Assembly (NCBI GenBank): GCA_001414345.1
Contig: LLCB01000024.1
Span: 1 to 64,000, forward strand
Length of the DNA: 64,000 nucleotides
Reading direction: 5' to 3'
DNA from: Hymenoscyphus infarciens
Lineage: Eukaryota; Ascomycota; Leotiomycetes; Helotiales; Helotiaceae
The notes under the pieces are model-generated. The model ran no database searches. It saw nothing but the letters and a program-made list of their open reading frames with translations, and had not been told where the DNA came from. The first letter of the stretch is position 1. The number at the start of each line of letters is the position of its first letter. Below are positions 23,301 to 36,121 of the stretch, piece after piece. Made by a program: the position numbers and the translations under genes.

Positions 23301-23471
23301 TGATTTCGAGGGCTCCAGAGCAGAGCGATATCGCCCCAGAACACATCACCCTAATCCAGTCCACTTATACATCTGTATATCTCGTCTATTGAGGGGCATC
23401 TCGAATTCTGACCACCCCTTCTCCAGGACCTCCCCATCGTCATACAGCTTGGACCACCATAACGCGCCAAC
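20345..23471. other. 3.1-kb intergenic stretch with no recognised gene
   Basis: ORFs of up to about 100 codons (e.g. 20567-20875) show no motif, signal peptide or splice pattern. A tRNA-like B-box sequence lies on the minus strand near 21.95 kb but does not fold into a tRNA. The final 500 bp are CT-rich and probably the 5' untranslated region of the next gene. Confidence 0.55.
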
Positions 23472-26400
23472 ATGGTATGTCTCTTCTCCTGCTTGATTTA
23501 TACGAACACCCTAAACACGAATACTAAAGTTCTCAGGTGCTCTTCAAGCGGAAACCCGTCCAATATGTAGCGAGGCCGGAGGTTGAGAATGACGAGCAGG
23601 AGGTAAACATACCTTGGCCGGCAGATTTTGCGGGACCACATAACTGATCCCCATTCCAGGTTTGGGTAATTCCACAGACGAGCGAGATATTTACAGATTA
23701 TGAAGCCTACTTGACTCGGTATGCGCCGCTGTGCCTGATGTAGTGAGACCCTGCTAATTCTCGTTCCAGGATGGATTTTTACAAGCAGGTCAGCAACCTC
23801 GTATTGTATTTGCGCCGGAGACAACACTGACTTTTCACAGCGCCGATTCATCTGCCAAATCACTGGTCACTCAACACTTACATTCTTTGAAGCACTCAAG
23901 AGCGAGGTAAGGATTTACCGAAGTCTAGGCCCGTACCGAATACTGACCCACCTCCAGCTAGCAGGTGCGCAAGAAGTCGAAGAGGCATTTCCAGAAGCCC
24001 TCAAAGGCCCCATATTACGGCGCGTCCAATTCCAAACCATATCTCGAATCGATACGCTTGTGGATTTGATATACGAGGAATTCAAGGCCGATTATTATCC
24101 CGGAGAAGCTGTGACGGTACATGTGGTTACGGGCGAAAGACTTACGGGAATTGTGAGGGACAAGACACGATTTGGGAGCAAGGTTATGCCAAATGGAACT
24201 GTCAGCCCGCCATTCTCGCGGTATTTCGTCAGCCTCGACAATCGACCCAACGAAGAAGCAGTGGTGGACAACCAACATATTGTTCGGGACCGAAAGATAT
24301 TTACAAAACAAGTTCTGCGATCATTCATCAAGAAGACTGTCACAAGAGCAGCATGGACTGGAGCACCTTGGTTGGTAAAGCACGATGTAGCGGCACTTTG
24401 GCATATCGACATTCGTGTTCCACCACACCTTCGACAGGAGAGCAAGATTGCGGAGAGAAAGCAAAGTCAAGCGCAAAAGAGAAGCGGTCCGGACTATGAT
24501 GGAATGGTTGGAAGCTTTCAAGGAAATGCTGGTCCACAAGCACGACTCCCAGAGCTGAAGCCTGCACCCAAGAGCCACAAGAGCAAAGCACAGCAATCCC
24601 AACTCAAGAGTAAGCAGCAGCCATCTTTGAATCCTGCTCCTACCCTTCCAATTTCCAATTTAAATCCCAATCCAGTTATGCCAAACCAAGCAAATCCTCC
24701 CCAATTTGCTCCTCCTCCCCCACCCTTTGTTTCTCACACTTTCCAAGCGGCTGGAGCTCCACAAAATGGACCACATTTCGCCAATTTTCAAAACTCACCA
24801 TTTGCATTCGCTCCCCTCGCATCTTTACCTCCGCCGCCTCCTCCGCCACCACCGCCAAAATATCCCATCGAAGACCTAAAAGTCCCACCACGACCTGACG
24901 GCCCTAAGCGTCCACCTCTAAAATACTTTTCTCAGGATACGCCATTGGATGAGGGAAAGAAACAGATTGAAGGAAATGGGATTAAAATGGAGTCTGTTGG
25001 TGCTTTTCTCGAAACCTGGGACACCTTGAACGTCTACTGCACTGTATTCAAATTGGACTCCTTTACGTTTGATGATTTTGTCGAGGCGATGCAATTCTCA
25101 TCAGAAGATGTGGATTGTGAACTCTTTGTCGAAATCCATTGCGCGGTATTAAAAATAATCGTTTCATCCGAAGCGGAGGGTGGAGAGATTAACGTTACTC
25201 GCTCACTCCCTGGAATGGAGCAGGGGGAGGAGGAAGATGAAGAGCCAAATTCAGAACACGAACCGACCCCAGAACCCGAGATTAAGCCCAAAGGACGTGC
25301 AACGAGGAGTAGTCTGGCAAAAGCAGAGGCAGAAGCCGCCGAAGCAGCTAGATTGGAAGCGGAGGCAAATCCAGAACCTGCTGAAGAGGAAGCAAAAGTA
25401 CTCCACCGTGCAGCCGACATGCAAATCGAGATTGGCTGGATTGACCGCTTGCGAAAAAGGGATTTCAAGAACGGTGGTTGGCAAATCATTGTAGTCGGAT
25501 TGCTCTATCAACTTTCCAAAGGACCACGTGCGCAAGGGAAGTACGACTCATTGCTAGAACACCTGGCGCCATTGAACCTGGATCCAACTCCTGAAACTGC
25601 GCGCGCGCAATACGCCAAACTCGATGTTAATGAGCGAATCTCGATACTTCAGAGTATGTGCCTACTCACTGCCGAAACCAGAGCCATTCGTGGCTACATG
25701 GAGGAATGTAGTGAGGCCATGACGGGGTATCGTAAGGAAAAGATTGTTTTCCAGCGGGAGCGAAAGCAACTGTAAGTTTGAAATCTCCGTATAGCAGTTG
25801 GTATTCTGACAAAAACAGTCTCGAAGAACTACGACTTCTCAATGAGGAGAGGAAAATCCAACTTCCAGCAAATATGCCACCGTCTCCTGTCCCAGAGCAT
25901 AAGACCCTCAACGGTGATACGACAATGACAGGCATCGAGGAAGAAATTCAAGATTCAGTGGACGACGAAATGAATACAGATGATGGAGACGCATCACAAA
26001 AAGGTCGCTCCCTCCGCCGTGGTATCGATCGAGAGAACGATAGAAAGCGAAAGCGTGAAGTCGAAGAGTCGAAGAAAGAAAAGGCTGCGGCCGAAGCGAA
26101 AATCCCCAAGCAATCGAAACAATTTACGAAACTTTTGAAGGATATTCAGAAGAAACAGGCAGCTATTGAAAAGGCCGAGGCTTCGATTTTGGAGTTGGAA
26201 AACGACCTACGAGAAGCTGATTGCCCCAGAACAAAGGTGCTCGGCAAAGATAGGTTCTGGAATCGTTACTACTGGTTTGAGCGCAATGGCATGCCATATG
26301 GTGGTCTCCTAGATAGCTCCACCGCCGATGCCGGATATGCCAATGGCTGCCTCTGGGTTCAAGGGCCTGATGACATCGAACGTTTCGGCTACATCGAGAT

Positions 26401-26914
26401 GAAACCAGAATGGCAAAACGAGTACATTTCCATGTTCAACATGACAGTACCAGAACGAAAAGTGCTCGAGGAAGGCCCTACAAGTGTTTTCACCGCCCGT
26501 CAATGGGGTTATTATGACGATCCGGATGCAGTTGATGGACTAATCAGATGGCTCGATATGAAGGGCTCTAATGAAATCCGGCTGCTCAAGGAGCTCAAAA
26601 ACTACCGCGATAAAATCGTCACACACATGAAAAGCCGCAAGGAATACTTGAATCCTTCAGAGGAAAAAATTGTCGACTCCGGTAACAAGCGCATGTCGAC
26701 TCGGAAGAAGGAAGCACATATCGATCATACTGCACATCGATGCTTGTCCTGGCATAACACTACGGCAATAGATGAATTGGGCCACCTGCACTCGGAACAA
26801 CCACGATCAAGAAAGCCAACCAAAAAGGTTGCCCCGCCACTTGTTGAAGAAGAGCGTCAAACTCGAAGTGAAACTAAAGGAAAGGGCAAGAAAAAACGGG
26901 CTCTAGATGATTAA
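23472..26914 (+). CDS. ITC1: ISWI-complex subunit Itc1/ACF1-like (WAC-DDT-WHIM), 1040 aa
   Basis: This is a nuclear accessory subunit that partners the ISWI ATPase in nucleosome spacing. I build seven exons: 23472-23474, 23537-23602, 23660-23718, 23770-23788, 23841-23906, 23958-25771 and 25819-26914, total 3123 nt. Exon 1 holds only the ATG; exon 4 is 19 nt. The N-terminal WAC domain contains VLFKRKPVQYV, VWVIPQTSEIFTDYEAYL, RRFICQITGHSTLTFFEALK and FPEALKGPILRRVQF. A Pro/Gln-rich linker with polyproline follows (about residues 280-370), then the DDT region DTLNVYCTVFKLDSFTFDDF. WHIM-type motifs are LNLDPTPETARAQYAKL and DRFWNRYYWFERNGMPYGG. The C-terminus is Lys-rich (KGKGKKKRA). Domain order matches yeast Itc1 and animal ACF1. 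Confidence 0.92.
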
Positions 26915-28691
26915 GAATGAGATAATGAAGTCCTGGTGGTATCGAGGAGAAACTGGTTTATCTGTGGGGAGATATTTTCGCTATTAATGATTGGTTGCAT
27001 TTTGCAGGGTGTTTAGTTGTTCGATGATCTTATTTTCTGGCTTGGATGCATCGCGCAAAGCATGGTGTACGGGCTGGGGGTACGGCGTTCATTGTTACTT
27101 TTCGAGGCGCCCCCTTCCAAGGACGGGAGTACGAGAAAGCACGGTTGCTTTTTTATGCATCTTTCCCACTCTCTCGTCACACCGAGTGAGGAGTGGAGAG
27201 ACGGTAGGGAGAGCGAGGAAAAATGTCGAGTGTTTTTGTCAATAGATATTCTTGTGCCTCGTGCGTTGATAGATCCGAGAAATTAATAAAAAGCCGTTGA
27301 GTAAGTCGCTTTCGGGCGAGCAGTTCTTCAAGTGAAGTGTTCATGATCCGTCCCACAAATTTTGTTTCATATTGTGGAAAAGGACTTGTTAGCAAGAGAT
27401 GTATAACCGACTTGGTGGGTAACGAGTGGCACCAAAGAACCGCTACGAGTTGCTACGCTATTTTGGTGTATGGCTACGCTGTTGATTTGTCGTTTGGTCG
27501 GGTTTGAATCCTGGTTCCGCGAAGCTGCAGGATCGGATCGAATTCGAGACGAAATCGTTTTTGCAGCATGAGCGAATGAATTTTGATCCAAGCCCCTGTT
27601 TATGAAGCATACATCCCGAGATTGTGTCCGTTGTTATGCAACTTTATCTTGACAAATCGAGCCAGTGGTACCGTGTGGTAGTTCAAACTTCATGAGCCTA
27701 CCTCCAGTGATAGGCCGTCTCAGTTCTGGCGTAGGGCTGAGTCTTGGAACCCCTCTTTGTGTAACATCTCGAGCTCTTGACAATTAATATTGAGTTGTGT
27801 TTCATGACCTCTTCTTGTTTCCTTCGTTGCTTTATTGCTTTCTGTGTATCACGGAATCTGGTTGGCAGCCTACGGTGACATATTCAGGTTATACTCGCAT
27901 CTGATATGCAACATCAGCGCGGGGCTTCTGTTACTTCGTCGACAAGTGAAACTCGGGCACAAGAATGTACCTAAGCCGAGGCTCCCGAGGCTGCCAAAAA
28001 CCCAACCCCGCTGTGTACAGAGGGCTTCATGTGTATCCCAAATCCAAATCAGCAGATGCCCTTTGGTCAAACCTTAGACGCCCCCACGTGATACAATAGG
28101 TACTTCTCGACAGAAATGTACACCATTTGTAAATTGTGGCAAGCGGCCAAGGATTAGAGTGGTTTCCATTCGCCTGTACTTTTACACTGCATTCTCTCAA
28201 AGCTCACGAAGCGGCCTCTCGATACAATTGTGCTTCTCTCGCCTGCGGGATTTCCCCATCACCTCTCACCGCAATTATCATTGTTCCATTGATTTGGGAT
28301 TCAATGATGGGATAGGAAACGATATGATGAATTGATGCTGCTTGGTGGGATTGTGGCTCGCTGGAAAGTAAAGTGATCTGCTTCTCATACAGTTATAGCG
28401 TCAAACTCTTGTAGCTGAGATGTTGTACAAATGCAAAGTGCGGGTGGAACTCTGCGTTTGGTGATGCCAATGTACCTGTATGCTTAGCGAGGGGCATCAA
28501 CACTGTTCGTCAGACTCATGAGTTGACTATGCCACGAGGCTCCCGAGCCAAAATTCTCCATGTCCGTGGTGGCACCATGTTGTTATATAAGATGTGAACT
28601 GAAGCATGGTGCAATTTCGCTTTTCAAACATCCCGCATCTGATCGATTCTCCTTACAAAATTCCCCAAAAAGAGAACCAAATTCCGCGATC
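26915..28691. other. 1.8-kb intergenic stretch before the tyrosinase gene
   Basis: I see no gene here. The downstream half presumably contains the tyrosinase promoter; TTATATAAGATG at 28580-28591 looks like a TATA box about 100 bp before the start codon. Confidence 0.55.
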
Positions 28692-31467
28692 ATGTCCAAT
28701 TACGCCATCACTGGTATTCAGAAGGGTAGAGGACCCAATGGGAGTGTTCCACTTCGTCGCGAGGTCGACGAGTGGTGGTTCTCCAAGGAGAAGAACGATC
28801 TTTATCAGAGATCCTTGTTCGTGTACGCTTTGAACCATTTCAAGAATATTGACCCTAAAGAGAAAGATTCCTACTTTCAAATTGCAGGTTGGTTCACCAA
28901 TACACAGCACTCTGCGCGGAGACTAACACCGATAGGAATTCATGGACAGCCTCTACAGTCTTGGGATTCCGAAGACCCGGAAACAAGCTGGTACTGTGTC
29001 CACGGCAATGTTCTTTTCCCGCCATGGCATCGGCCATACATGGCTCTCTACGAACAGCGACTCTACGAGATCATGTTGAAGCTCATTCCCACTACATTTG
29101 CTGCTCAGGACCATGCTGCTTTGATACATGCTGCTGAAACCTGGCGTCTTCCATACTGGGATTTCGCTGAGAAGAAGCCTGATGTGAGTACCCTGTTTCT
29201 CCGAGTAAATAGCTTCTTTGGGTAAATTCTGGAGCTGAGACATTCCTTATTCTTACAATTCCTACAACGATCCTTGTGACTACTCTTTAAACCTTCCTAA
29301 AAAAAAACTCTACTGACTCCCAGACTCTGTAGTGGAAAGCACCCGATAATCCCAAAAAATACGGTCCCAACGTTCCTTATATCATCACTGTTGACAAAGT
29401 CGAGGTTTTGACGAAGACTGGGGTCGCCCTTGTTGAAAACCCCATGTGGAAATTTACCATTCCGAAGACCGACCCCAAGAAGACCACTTTTGGAGATTAT
29501 GGTGTCACGCAAATTGATTTTGAAGGAAAGAGTCTTCATGTAAGTTTGTATGCCTCCCAAAATGGTACACAACGTTAACTTTTCTTTAGTACCAAGCTTC
29601 TAAATCCACGGTCAGATATCCCGAGACCGACGACCCTAACGACCCATCTTTCGAGTCTTCATGGATCAACGGGGATAAGCAAGACTACGATTCTATCACC
29701 AAGGTCCTCCGTAGCGCGGATGCTATAGATGCCAACACTCTCCCAGAATCTGTCTACCGTCTCTTTCTGGAACAGTACATACCTGACTGGAATGCCTTTT
29801 CTTCTTTGGGATACAAAGCTGGACAACCAACTACGCAATATTCTTCACTGGAGGATATTCATGGTATGGTGCATATTTTTACTGGTGGAACGGGCCACAT
29901 GAGTCAAGTTGGTGTAGCAGGTTTCGATCCACTCTTTTGGTGAGTTTCTCTGTGGATTTTACTCATGAACTTGCTAACTCTTTCGGACAGGATGCATCAC
30001 AAGTGAGTAAAGATATCTTAGTGGTATTTTTGATAAGTACTGATCAGTCTCTTTAGCAATTGTGATCGTATTTTTGCTATTTACCAGGCTCTATATCCCA
30101 ACAAATATGTTCAGCCTTGGGAGGATCCCGTCCGCGGAAAGGTCGATATCAATACCCCTCTGGTTCCGTTTAAGAAAGATGCCCAAGGTACTGTTGTAAG
30201 TATTAGCCAATTCCCCGATATTTTACAATGAGTTCATTTCAGTTTTCTCATTCTTTAGAGTCTCGTACTAATTCTCCAAACAGTGGACAGCAGCCGACGC
30301 CCGCGATCAGACGAAGATTGGCTACACATACCCCGAACTCCAAAAATGGCTCCCATGCTATCAAACCAACGGGCAGTTCGATGAAGCGAAATTTCACAAA
30401 GCCCTCCGTACCACCCTCGAACTTAAATACAGTACTACCGGCAAAATTATCACCACCCTCCCTGGAAATGAAGAGCTGGCTAAACAACTCATGCAAGCCG
30501 TCCCAGTAGGAAATTTGAAAGTCGAGAATTTCCCACCGGCATTGGTGGCCTTGCACAGTACTCTCAAGGATGCGGGTAAAGTTGTGAGTACCGTTGCTGG
30601 AGTTGGTGTAGGTCTCCTCGCTGGGTTCGCTGGTGCGTTTGCGCCACCAACTCCTTCTCCGCAGGTCTCTGTTCCTACTACTTCTTGGGAGGCGCATGAT
30701 TATGTTCTCAATGTTCTTTATGATCGGTCTGTTTACTTTCCTCTCTCCTGGTCTCAGCCTTCTTACTAATATGTGTCTAGTTTTGCGCTTGGTGGTAATC
30801 CGTATACCATCCGTGTCTTCCTTGGTCATGGTTAGTATTTCCTTCACGTCAAAGCTCGCTCCCAGTCCAACTTCTATATTACTTACACTGAAATTGTAGT
30901 CCCCTTTGACCCACCAGCCGGAGTCACGGGACCTGCTGCTACCCCAACCATTCCCATTACAGACCTTTCTTTCTCCACCTGTACGAATCAAGTCGGCCTA
31001 ATCTACAACTTCTCCTCCCCCGTCGAGTTCCGTGGTACTACATCCAACGGATGCGACGCCTGCAAGCGAGCACAGGAATTTGGTGATATGTGCACCGGCC
31101 AAATCATCCTCACAGATCATCTTGTTTGCAGAATCCGAGATTCGAATCACACTCTAGAGAGCTTAGGCAAGGAGGCTGTGAGTGCGTGGTTGAAGAAGGA
31201 GTTGCATTGGAGAATCATCGATGTGAGTATTTGCCTCTTTTAGATCACAACTGTTCATGCATGTCTAGAGGTGTTGGCTAATAAACGCAGGTAAATGGAA
31301 AACTCGTTCCCAGAGAAACTTTCCCGAACCTCAAGGTTTCCGTTGCCATGGGTAAGGGAACGTTTTTCTTGGATGCGTGCAAGCCTTGTGTCTACTCCAA
31401 CTATGAGACAATGTGGGAGATCACAGATGGAAGACCTTGTGGTGCTGCGCGTGGGGATCTCAGTTAA
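28692..31467 (+). CDS. Tyrosinase (type 3 copper oxidase), 714 aa
   Basis: It oxidises monophenols and o-diphenols to quinones, feeding melanin or other pigment pathways. I place ten exons: 28692-28887, 28936-29183, 29333-29539, 29590-29939, 29991-30002, 30057-30195, 30284-30726, 30781-30830, 30900-31222 and 31291-31467, all in phase. The CuA region is AGIHGQPLQSW, then CVHGNVLFPPWHRPYMALYE. The CuB region is LEDIHGMVHIFTGG, then DPLFWMHHNNCDRIFAIYQ. The last of these crosses two introns: exon 5 is only 12 nt and supplies the M-H-H residues. There is no signal peptide, so the protein is probably cytosolic or latent. The C-terminal ~300 residues contain a small-residue stretch (GVGVGLLAGFAGAF) and a Cys-rich patch (NGCDACKRAQEFGDMC), and resemble the lid-like C-terminal domain of long fungal tyrosinases. 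Intron 2 (149 nt) is the longest. Confidence 0.95.
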
Positions 31468-32955
31468 ATTCGAGATCTGGGGTCTGGATCTTTCTTCAAC
31501 TTTCTCAGGTGGAAAATCGAGGGGTCTTTTTGCCTTTTCCCAGATTCTTTTAGTCAGACCTTTCTCCTGGAAGCTAGCACGACGTGGAATTCTATTGGGA
31601 TCGCTCTTTGGAACACCTCATTCCAACACTCTCACCTGTTTTCTTTTTTGTTTAGTTAGGGTTTTAACTTAGCTATTACACGCTCTTTTTGGCTCGAAAT
31701 TGAAACCTGTGGTTGAAGTCTTTTGAAAAGATTTCCTTCATGTGATACGATAGTGATCGTGAGTGAGTGACTCCCAGCCCCGATGCATTATCTAAGTTGA
31801 AATCGGCTAATTCAGTTGTCATTTGCTGGTCTTGAAACATTATTTGTGGCAAAAGATGCGAGACAGGACGTCCCCATTGAAAATAAACACATTCCACGTG
31901 ATCAGAGACATACTCCCATCTCGTTCTACTTGGAATTGCCGAGCTATTGCCCTCTCAAACTGCGGCATATGGCGAAGAATTTATTGTCGGGCCCTGAGTG
32001 GTAAAATAGAGTATTATATTAAGCGACGCTAATCGCCTTGTTATAACCCTTGTAATAAGGGGGATCAGTATCATGCCCCCCCCCCCCCTACGATTCTACA
32101 CCCTAGTAGGAAAAGGGTGTTACCACTTACCGCCTCGTTTATTGTAACCATAGATCATACATACATCGCTTGAGAACAAGGAGCTTCAAAGTCGGGTCTG
32201 TCACGTGCTGTGACGGTGCTCCTCCTACCTAGTCCAGTCTTTTTTGTACGAAACATTCAGAAACATGAAATATATGCACTCTAATTCTCCCAATCCTTTC
32301 GGATAATGATTTTATTGTTTCAGACTGCGTTGGACAATAGGCTCAACTCTCCCAAAGTCTCTCGTACAAACGGCAGGTGCGATCCGGTTCCAAATATGGA
32401 ATCATGTTACTACTTCAGATTACCAGGCTGTGTTGCTAGTAATTCTAACTATCAAAGCATATTGTTCGGGGATATTAAGGTTAATTAAGTGATATAGATA
32501 AGTTCCTAAGAGTTTTAAAATTACTCAATAGGTGCCTGGGATATCTAGATAATTTTTATTTAATATAATTAATCTAGAAAATTTTAAATAATTAGTTTGC
32601 TGAAATAGAACTTAAGACTAAGTTATCGATTTACAGCAAACTTAGTATATGCCTAGACAAGTTGTCCCTTCTATAATTGGTGAATGAAGCCTACCAGATC
32701 AAAAGAAAGGCTGGAACCTTTCGCCTTGAGCTGAGGCAACCTTCCTTTTCCGAGCTTTATTTAGCTTTCTCAACTGGCGCTTAGCTCATGAGTTTCGAGG
32801 CCATCTTTTCGTCAAATCACATCCCATGGTAAAATGTAAAGAGCTGTTGTAAACATTTAAATGTAGACGGAACCTAGCAATTACTAATCCCCCTCAAGAC
32901 TGCTAACGCCCTTCTCAAAGCAAGAGCGTAGGTGGACATTTTCGCATCCCCAACC
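31468..32955. other. Intergenic stretch between tyrosinase and GST genes
   Basis: No gene is seen. A poly-C run lies near 32075-32088, and an AT-rich patch at 32460-32640 is compatible with a RIP-degraded repeat fragment. Confidence 0.5.
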
Positions 32956-33600
32956 TCACACGCTAAATTCCACCTTCTCAATTCTCAAGGTCTCTTTCAC
33001 AGCATCCATCTCCAACAGATTCCCAACTAACTTGGTATACTTCCCATAAACGGTCATATCCCATTTCAAATGACTAACCGACCACCTATAAAAAACAAGC
33101 AAGTAGGCATCAACAACCGTCAACCTATCCCCAACTGCATGCACCCCCTTCAATTTCCCTTCAACAAAGTCAAAACAGCTCTTGATGTTCAGTAAAGCCT
33201 TCTTCTCAATTCCCTCGATCGCCGCCTCCTCATCCGATAGTCTTTTCGGTCTGAAAATTCCTCCAAAAGCAATGCCATGTACACTACCCGAGAGGTAATT
33301 AAGCCACTCATACACACGAACTGTTTCTAGTGTTGTAGTTCCGAGAAGCTGTTTGTCAGGCGCTAGATGGGAGATCGCTGTGAAGATAGCCGGGGTTTCG
33401 GTGATGATTTCGGAGTCGAGGACGAGGACTGGGACGCGCATTTTTGGGTTTATGAGCTGGAAGTTTGGAATAAAGGCGTATGTTTTGAGGTCTGCCATGC
33501 TGTTGATTGCTTCGAAGTCGAGGCCGAGGATTCGAAGGAGGATATGGGGAGCAAGGGAGCAGGCTCCTGGGGCGTAGTAGAGTTTGACTTGTTGTGACAT
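32956..33600 (-). CDS. Glutathione S-transferase family protein, 214 aa
   Basis: A predicted cytosolic enzyme that conjugates glutathione to electrophiles. The N-terminal thioredoxin-like domain starts VKLYYAPGACSLAPHILLR, typical of bacterial-like beta or GstB-type GSTs, with the CS pair at residues ~12-13. RVPVLVLDSEIITETPAI carries the cis-Pro and the E-T(S) glutathione-binding step. The C-terminal helical domain includes VYEWLNYLSGSVHG and GDRLTVVDAYLLVFYRW, the N-capping box region of GSTs. The open frame continues 39 codons upstream to 33717, but the ATG at 33600 (MSQQVKLYY) starts the conserved domain directly and is preferred. Single exon. It diverges from the Zn2Cys6 regulator, and such pairs are often co-regulated. 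Confidence 0.9.
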   Translation of the reverse strand: MSQQVKLYYAPGACSLAPHILLRILGLDFEAINSMADLKTYAFIPNFQLINPKMRVPVLVLDSEIITETPAIFTAISHLAPDKQLLGTTTLETVRVYEWLNYLSGSVHGIAFGGIFRPKRLSDEEAAIEGIEKKALLNIKSCFDFVEGKLKGVHAVGDRLTVVDAYLLVFYRWSVSHLKWDMTVYGKYTKLVGNLLEMDAVKETLRIEKVEFSV

Positions 33601-34276
33601 ATTGGTGGTGTGCTTTGGTGAAAGGAGTGGGGATGTGTATGGTTCAAGAAGACGGGTGTTGGTTTTGAGAAATCGGTATATCTTAAGCTGGCTTGATTCA
33701 ATGTATGATATTTCCACGACGATCGACCATCCATAAACTCTTCAGGGCAAGTTTGAGTGATGGAGTGATGGAGTGATGAAGATGACCTGACGCGGTCTTT
33801 GGTTGTTTCAACTTGTTTGAAGAACAGAAAACTTGTTCTGGAGACGGAGACGGCTACTTATAGACTCAAGCACCTGCTCATGTTGTTCTTCCTTCCATTT
33901 CAGAAGACCTATGATGTACCCCTAAGCGTTGTGGGATCCGTTTCCCAGTTACCACACTCCACCAACATGGTGGATGCGATTACAAATGACCAGAAACCAG
34001 AAGACACTTCAATTCATTTTTGATGACCAACAAATACGGAGATAGTGAAAAAAAAGCGTACAATAGTTGAGGGGATCCAGAGGCGGGGACTTCCCACTGC
34101 TGATACAGCAGGCTAAACCGTATTAGGAGACAAAAACCGCCAAGACTTTGCTCTTGCAAGTGGGCCCAAGTCAGCTTGTTCCAACTTCAGTCCCTCTCAA
34201 ACCTCCCCCGAAAAAATCTAGAAATTTTCCTTCCAGATAGATTCAAGCCTCGCCACTCGGAGTTTGTAAGAACAAA
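33601..34276. promoter_or_regulatory. Divergent promoter region of GST and Zn2Cys6 regulator
   Basis: This 676-bp gap lies between two opposite start codons. It includes TGATGGAGTGATGGAGTGATG (33758-33778, an 8-bp unit repeated). No defined operator is visible. Confidence 0.5.
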
Positions 34277-35889
34277 ATGAAAATCAGGCAGACTACCACG
34301 TGTGATACATGCAGATCTCGGAAACTAGGAGTAGGTCCCCTTCCCCAGTTTGGCTTGGCGGATAATATAACGACTTTGGGAAGTCTATCTTAACAAGCTT
34401 ACTAGTGCGATGGGAAATCACCCGCATGCTCACAATGCCTCTTCTCGAAACGGAACTGTCCAGGGTACGCACAAGACACGATTTTCAAGCAATACAAGCC
34501 ATCTCCTAAGAAGTCTCCTCGCTCTTCGGTTAGAAAAAAGACCCGAAGCTCACTTGGACGTCCCATCGAGGCCCCTAAGAAATCACAGATACCTCCTTCC
34601 ATATCTGTCGTGAAACTTCCATTGGAAGCATGCTCAGCTCTCATCATAGCAAAATATGCACCCTGGTTGTCTGGACATTCAAATCTAACCACACCACCCT
34701 TCCAAATATGTGGCTCATGGGTGGTCGTTCTCCCGGAATTACTGCGCCAAGGACGCTTAGGTGGCGTGCTTCCCTGCGCAGTTGTGACCCTCGCTTTGAC
34801 GATTCGAAGTCATGAGTATTTGCGTGGATTGGGTACCTCGGCGTGTGCTAAAGCGCATTGTGTGGCGTTGAGTCTTCTGAGGAAGAGCCTCATGAAGGCG
34901 GAAGGCCAGTTTAGAATAGAGTTGATAGCTGCTAGCATGTGTTTAAGTCTTGCAGAGGTAATTGAGCCTCGAAATTGATCGGTGGGGTTTTTGCTAATGG
35001 GTTTAAATTATAGAGTACTATGTCGACGTCCAAAGAAGGCTGCATGGCACACCTGATGGGGGTCGCTGGAGGTCTGGAACTTTCTGGACCTCAAATGTAC
35101 ACTTCGGGAGTTCCATATCAGTTGTTCATGGGATTGAGGCCTCTCATCGTAAGTCATTGTCGACATCTTCGGTTTGATAGAAATAACCATTGACGAATCC
35201 ACCAGATTTTCGAATCTTTCCAATCAAGAAAAGCTTGTTTTCTCGCTCGTGAGGAATGGATGACGATCCCATTTCTAATTTATCCCGCAACATCTCCACA
35301 TACACTACTCAGTATTGCAGCTTTAATCCCAACTCTAATGGAAAGATTCGACAATCTAGACGCTGATCAACTAGCCGTATGCCAGCTCCGGTTCGACTTC
35401 GACCGAATTCTTGAGCAGCTATCCCAATGGCAATCCATATTCGTATCGAAAATCGAGGGACCATCGTATTGGATAGAGTCAACTCAAAGTTCCCCGAGTT
35501 CTTTGAAAGTTGGCTATGAAGAGTCGCTTTGTTTTCCAAATTTGTTTGTCGCTACGTCCTTCACACTTTTATGGGCGTTGCAAATTATCTGCATAATTCA
35601 TTGCGAACAGCTCGACTCGAATTTCTCCGATATAGCCAGTGAAACGTTTCGCGTAAAGACGAGTGAAAAGAACGTTTTCGAATTATCAACCTGGATCTGT
35701 AAAAGCATGGAGTATTTGTTGAGGGTCGATGGCAGAGCGTATGGTTTAGTTTCCACAATGTTCCCTTTGAGGGTAGCGTATATGGTATTTAAAAAGGACA
35801 CGGTACAAAATAAGCCATTCCTGGGTTGGTGTGACGAGATTATCGATCGGTTTACTTTCAAAGGTGTCGATTTGAATAGTCTTCTTTGA
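34277..35889 (+). CDS. Zn(II)2Cys6 fungal transcription factor, 474 aa
   Basis: A predicted nuclear DNA-binding regulator. Exons are 34277-34330, 34406-34957, 35014-35148 and 35206-35889, all in phase. The binuclear zinc cluster is CDTCRSRKLG joined across intron 1 to CDGKSPACSQCLFSKRNC, giving the six cysteines with C-x2-C-x6-C...C-x2-C-x6-C spacing. A basic linker (KPSPKKSPRSSVRKKTRSS) follows. The remainder resembles the fungal-specific middle region (LELSGPQMYTSGVPYQLFMG; SRKACFLAREEWMTIPF), a pattern common in Zn2Cys6 proteins with a DUF3468-like domain. Placing the first intron within the zinc cluster is common for this class. Its target genes cannot be read from the sequence; the GST gene is the nearest candidate. 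Confidence 0.9.
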
Positions 35890-36121
35890 AACTATGCGGA
35901 ATATTTAGGTGGCGGACTCAAAAGATTGATATATACAACCAAACTTCAATAATACCCAAAACAGAATGTTGAAACTTGGTAAATTCAAAACAGCTTCTAG
36001 AGTTTTACACTGCTTTCAAATGTAACTTCTGGGAAACTTCAGCACAGTATTTGCAAACTCAATTAGAGATACCATAGAATCGGCTGCGATATCCTGTGAT
36101 ATCGAACCGTTTCTTATGCCT

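Noticed and set aside
27430..27540. Possible tRNA (GGGTTTGAATCCTGG box, plus strand)
   Set aside because: The T arm pairs only with wobble and no matching 5' acceptor strand or D arm is found upstream.
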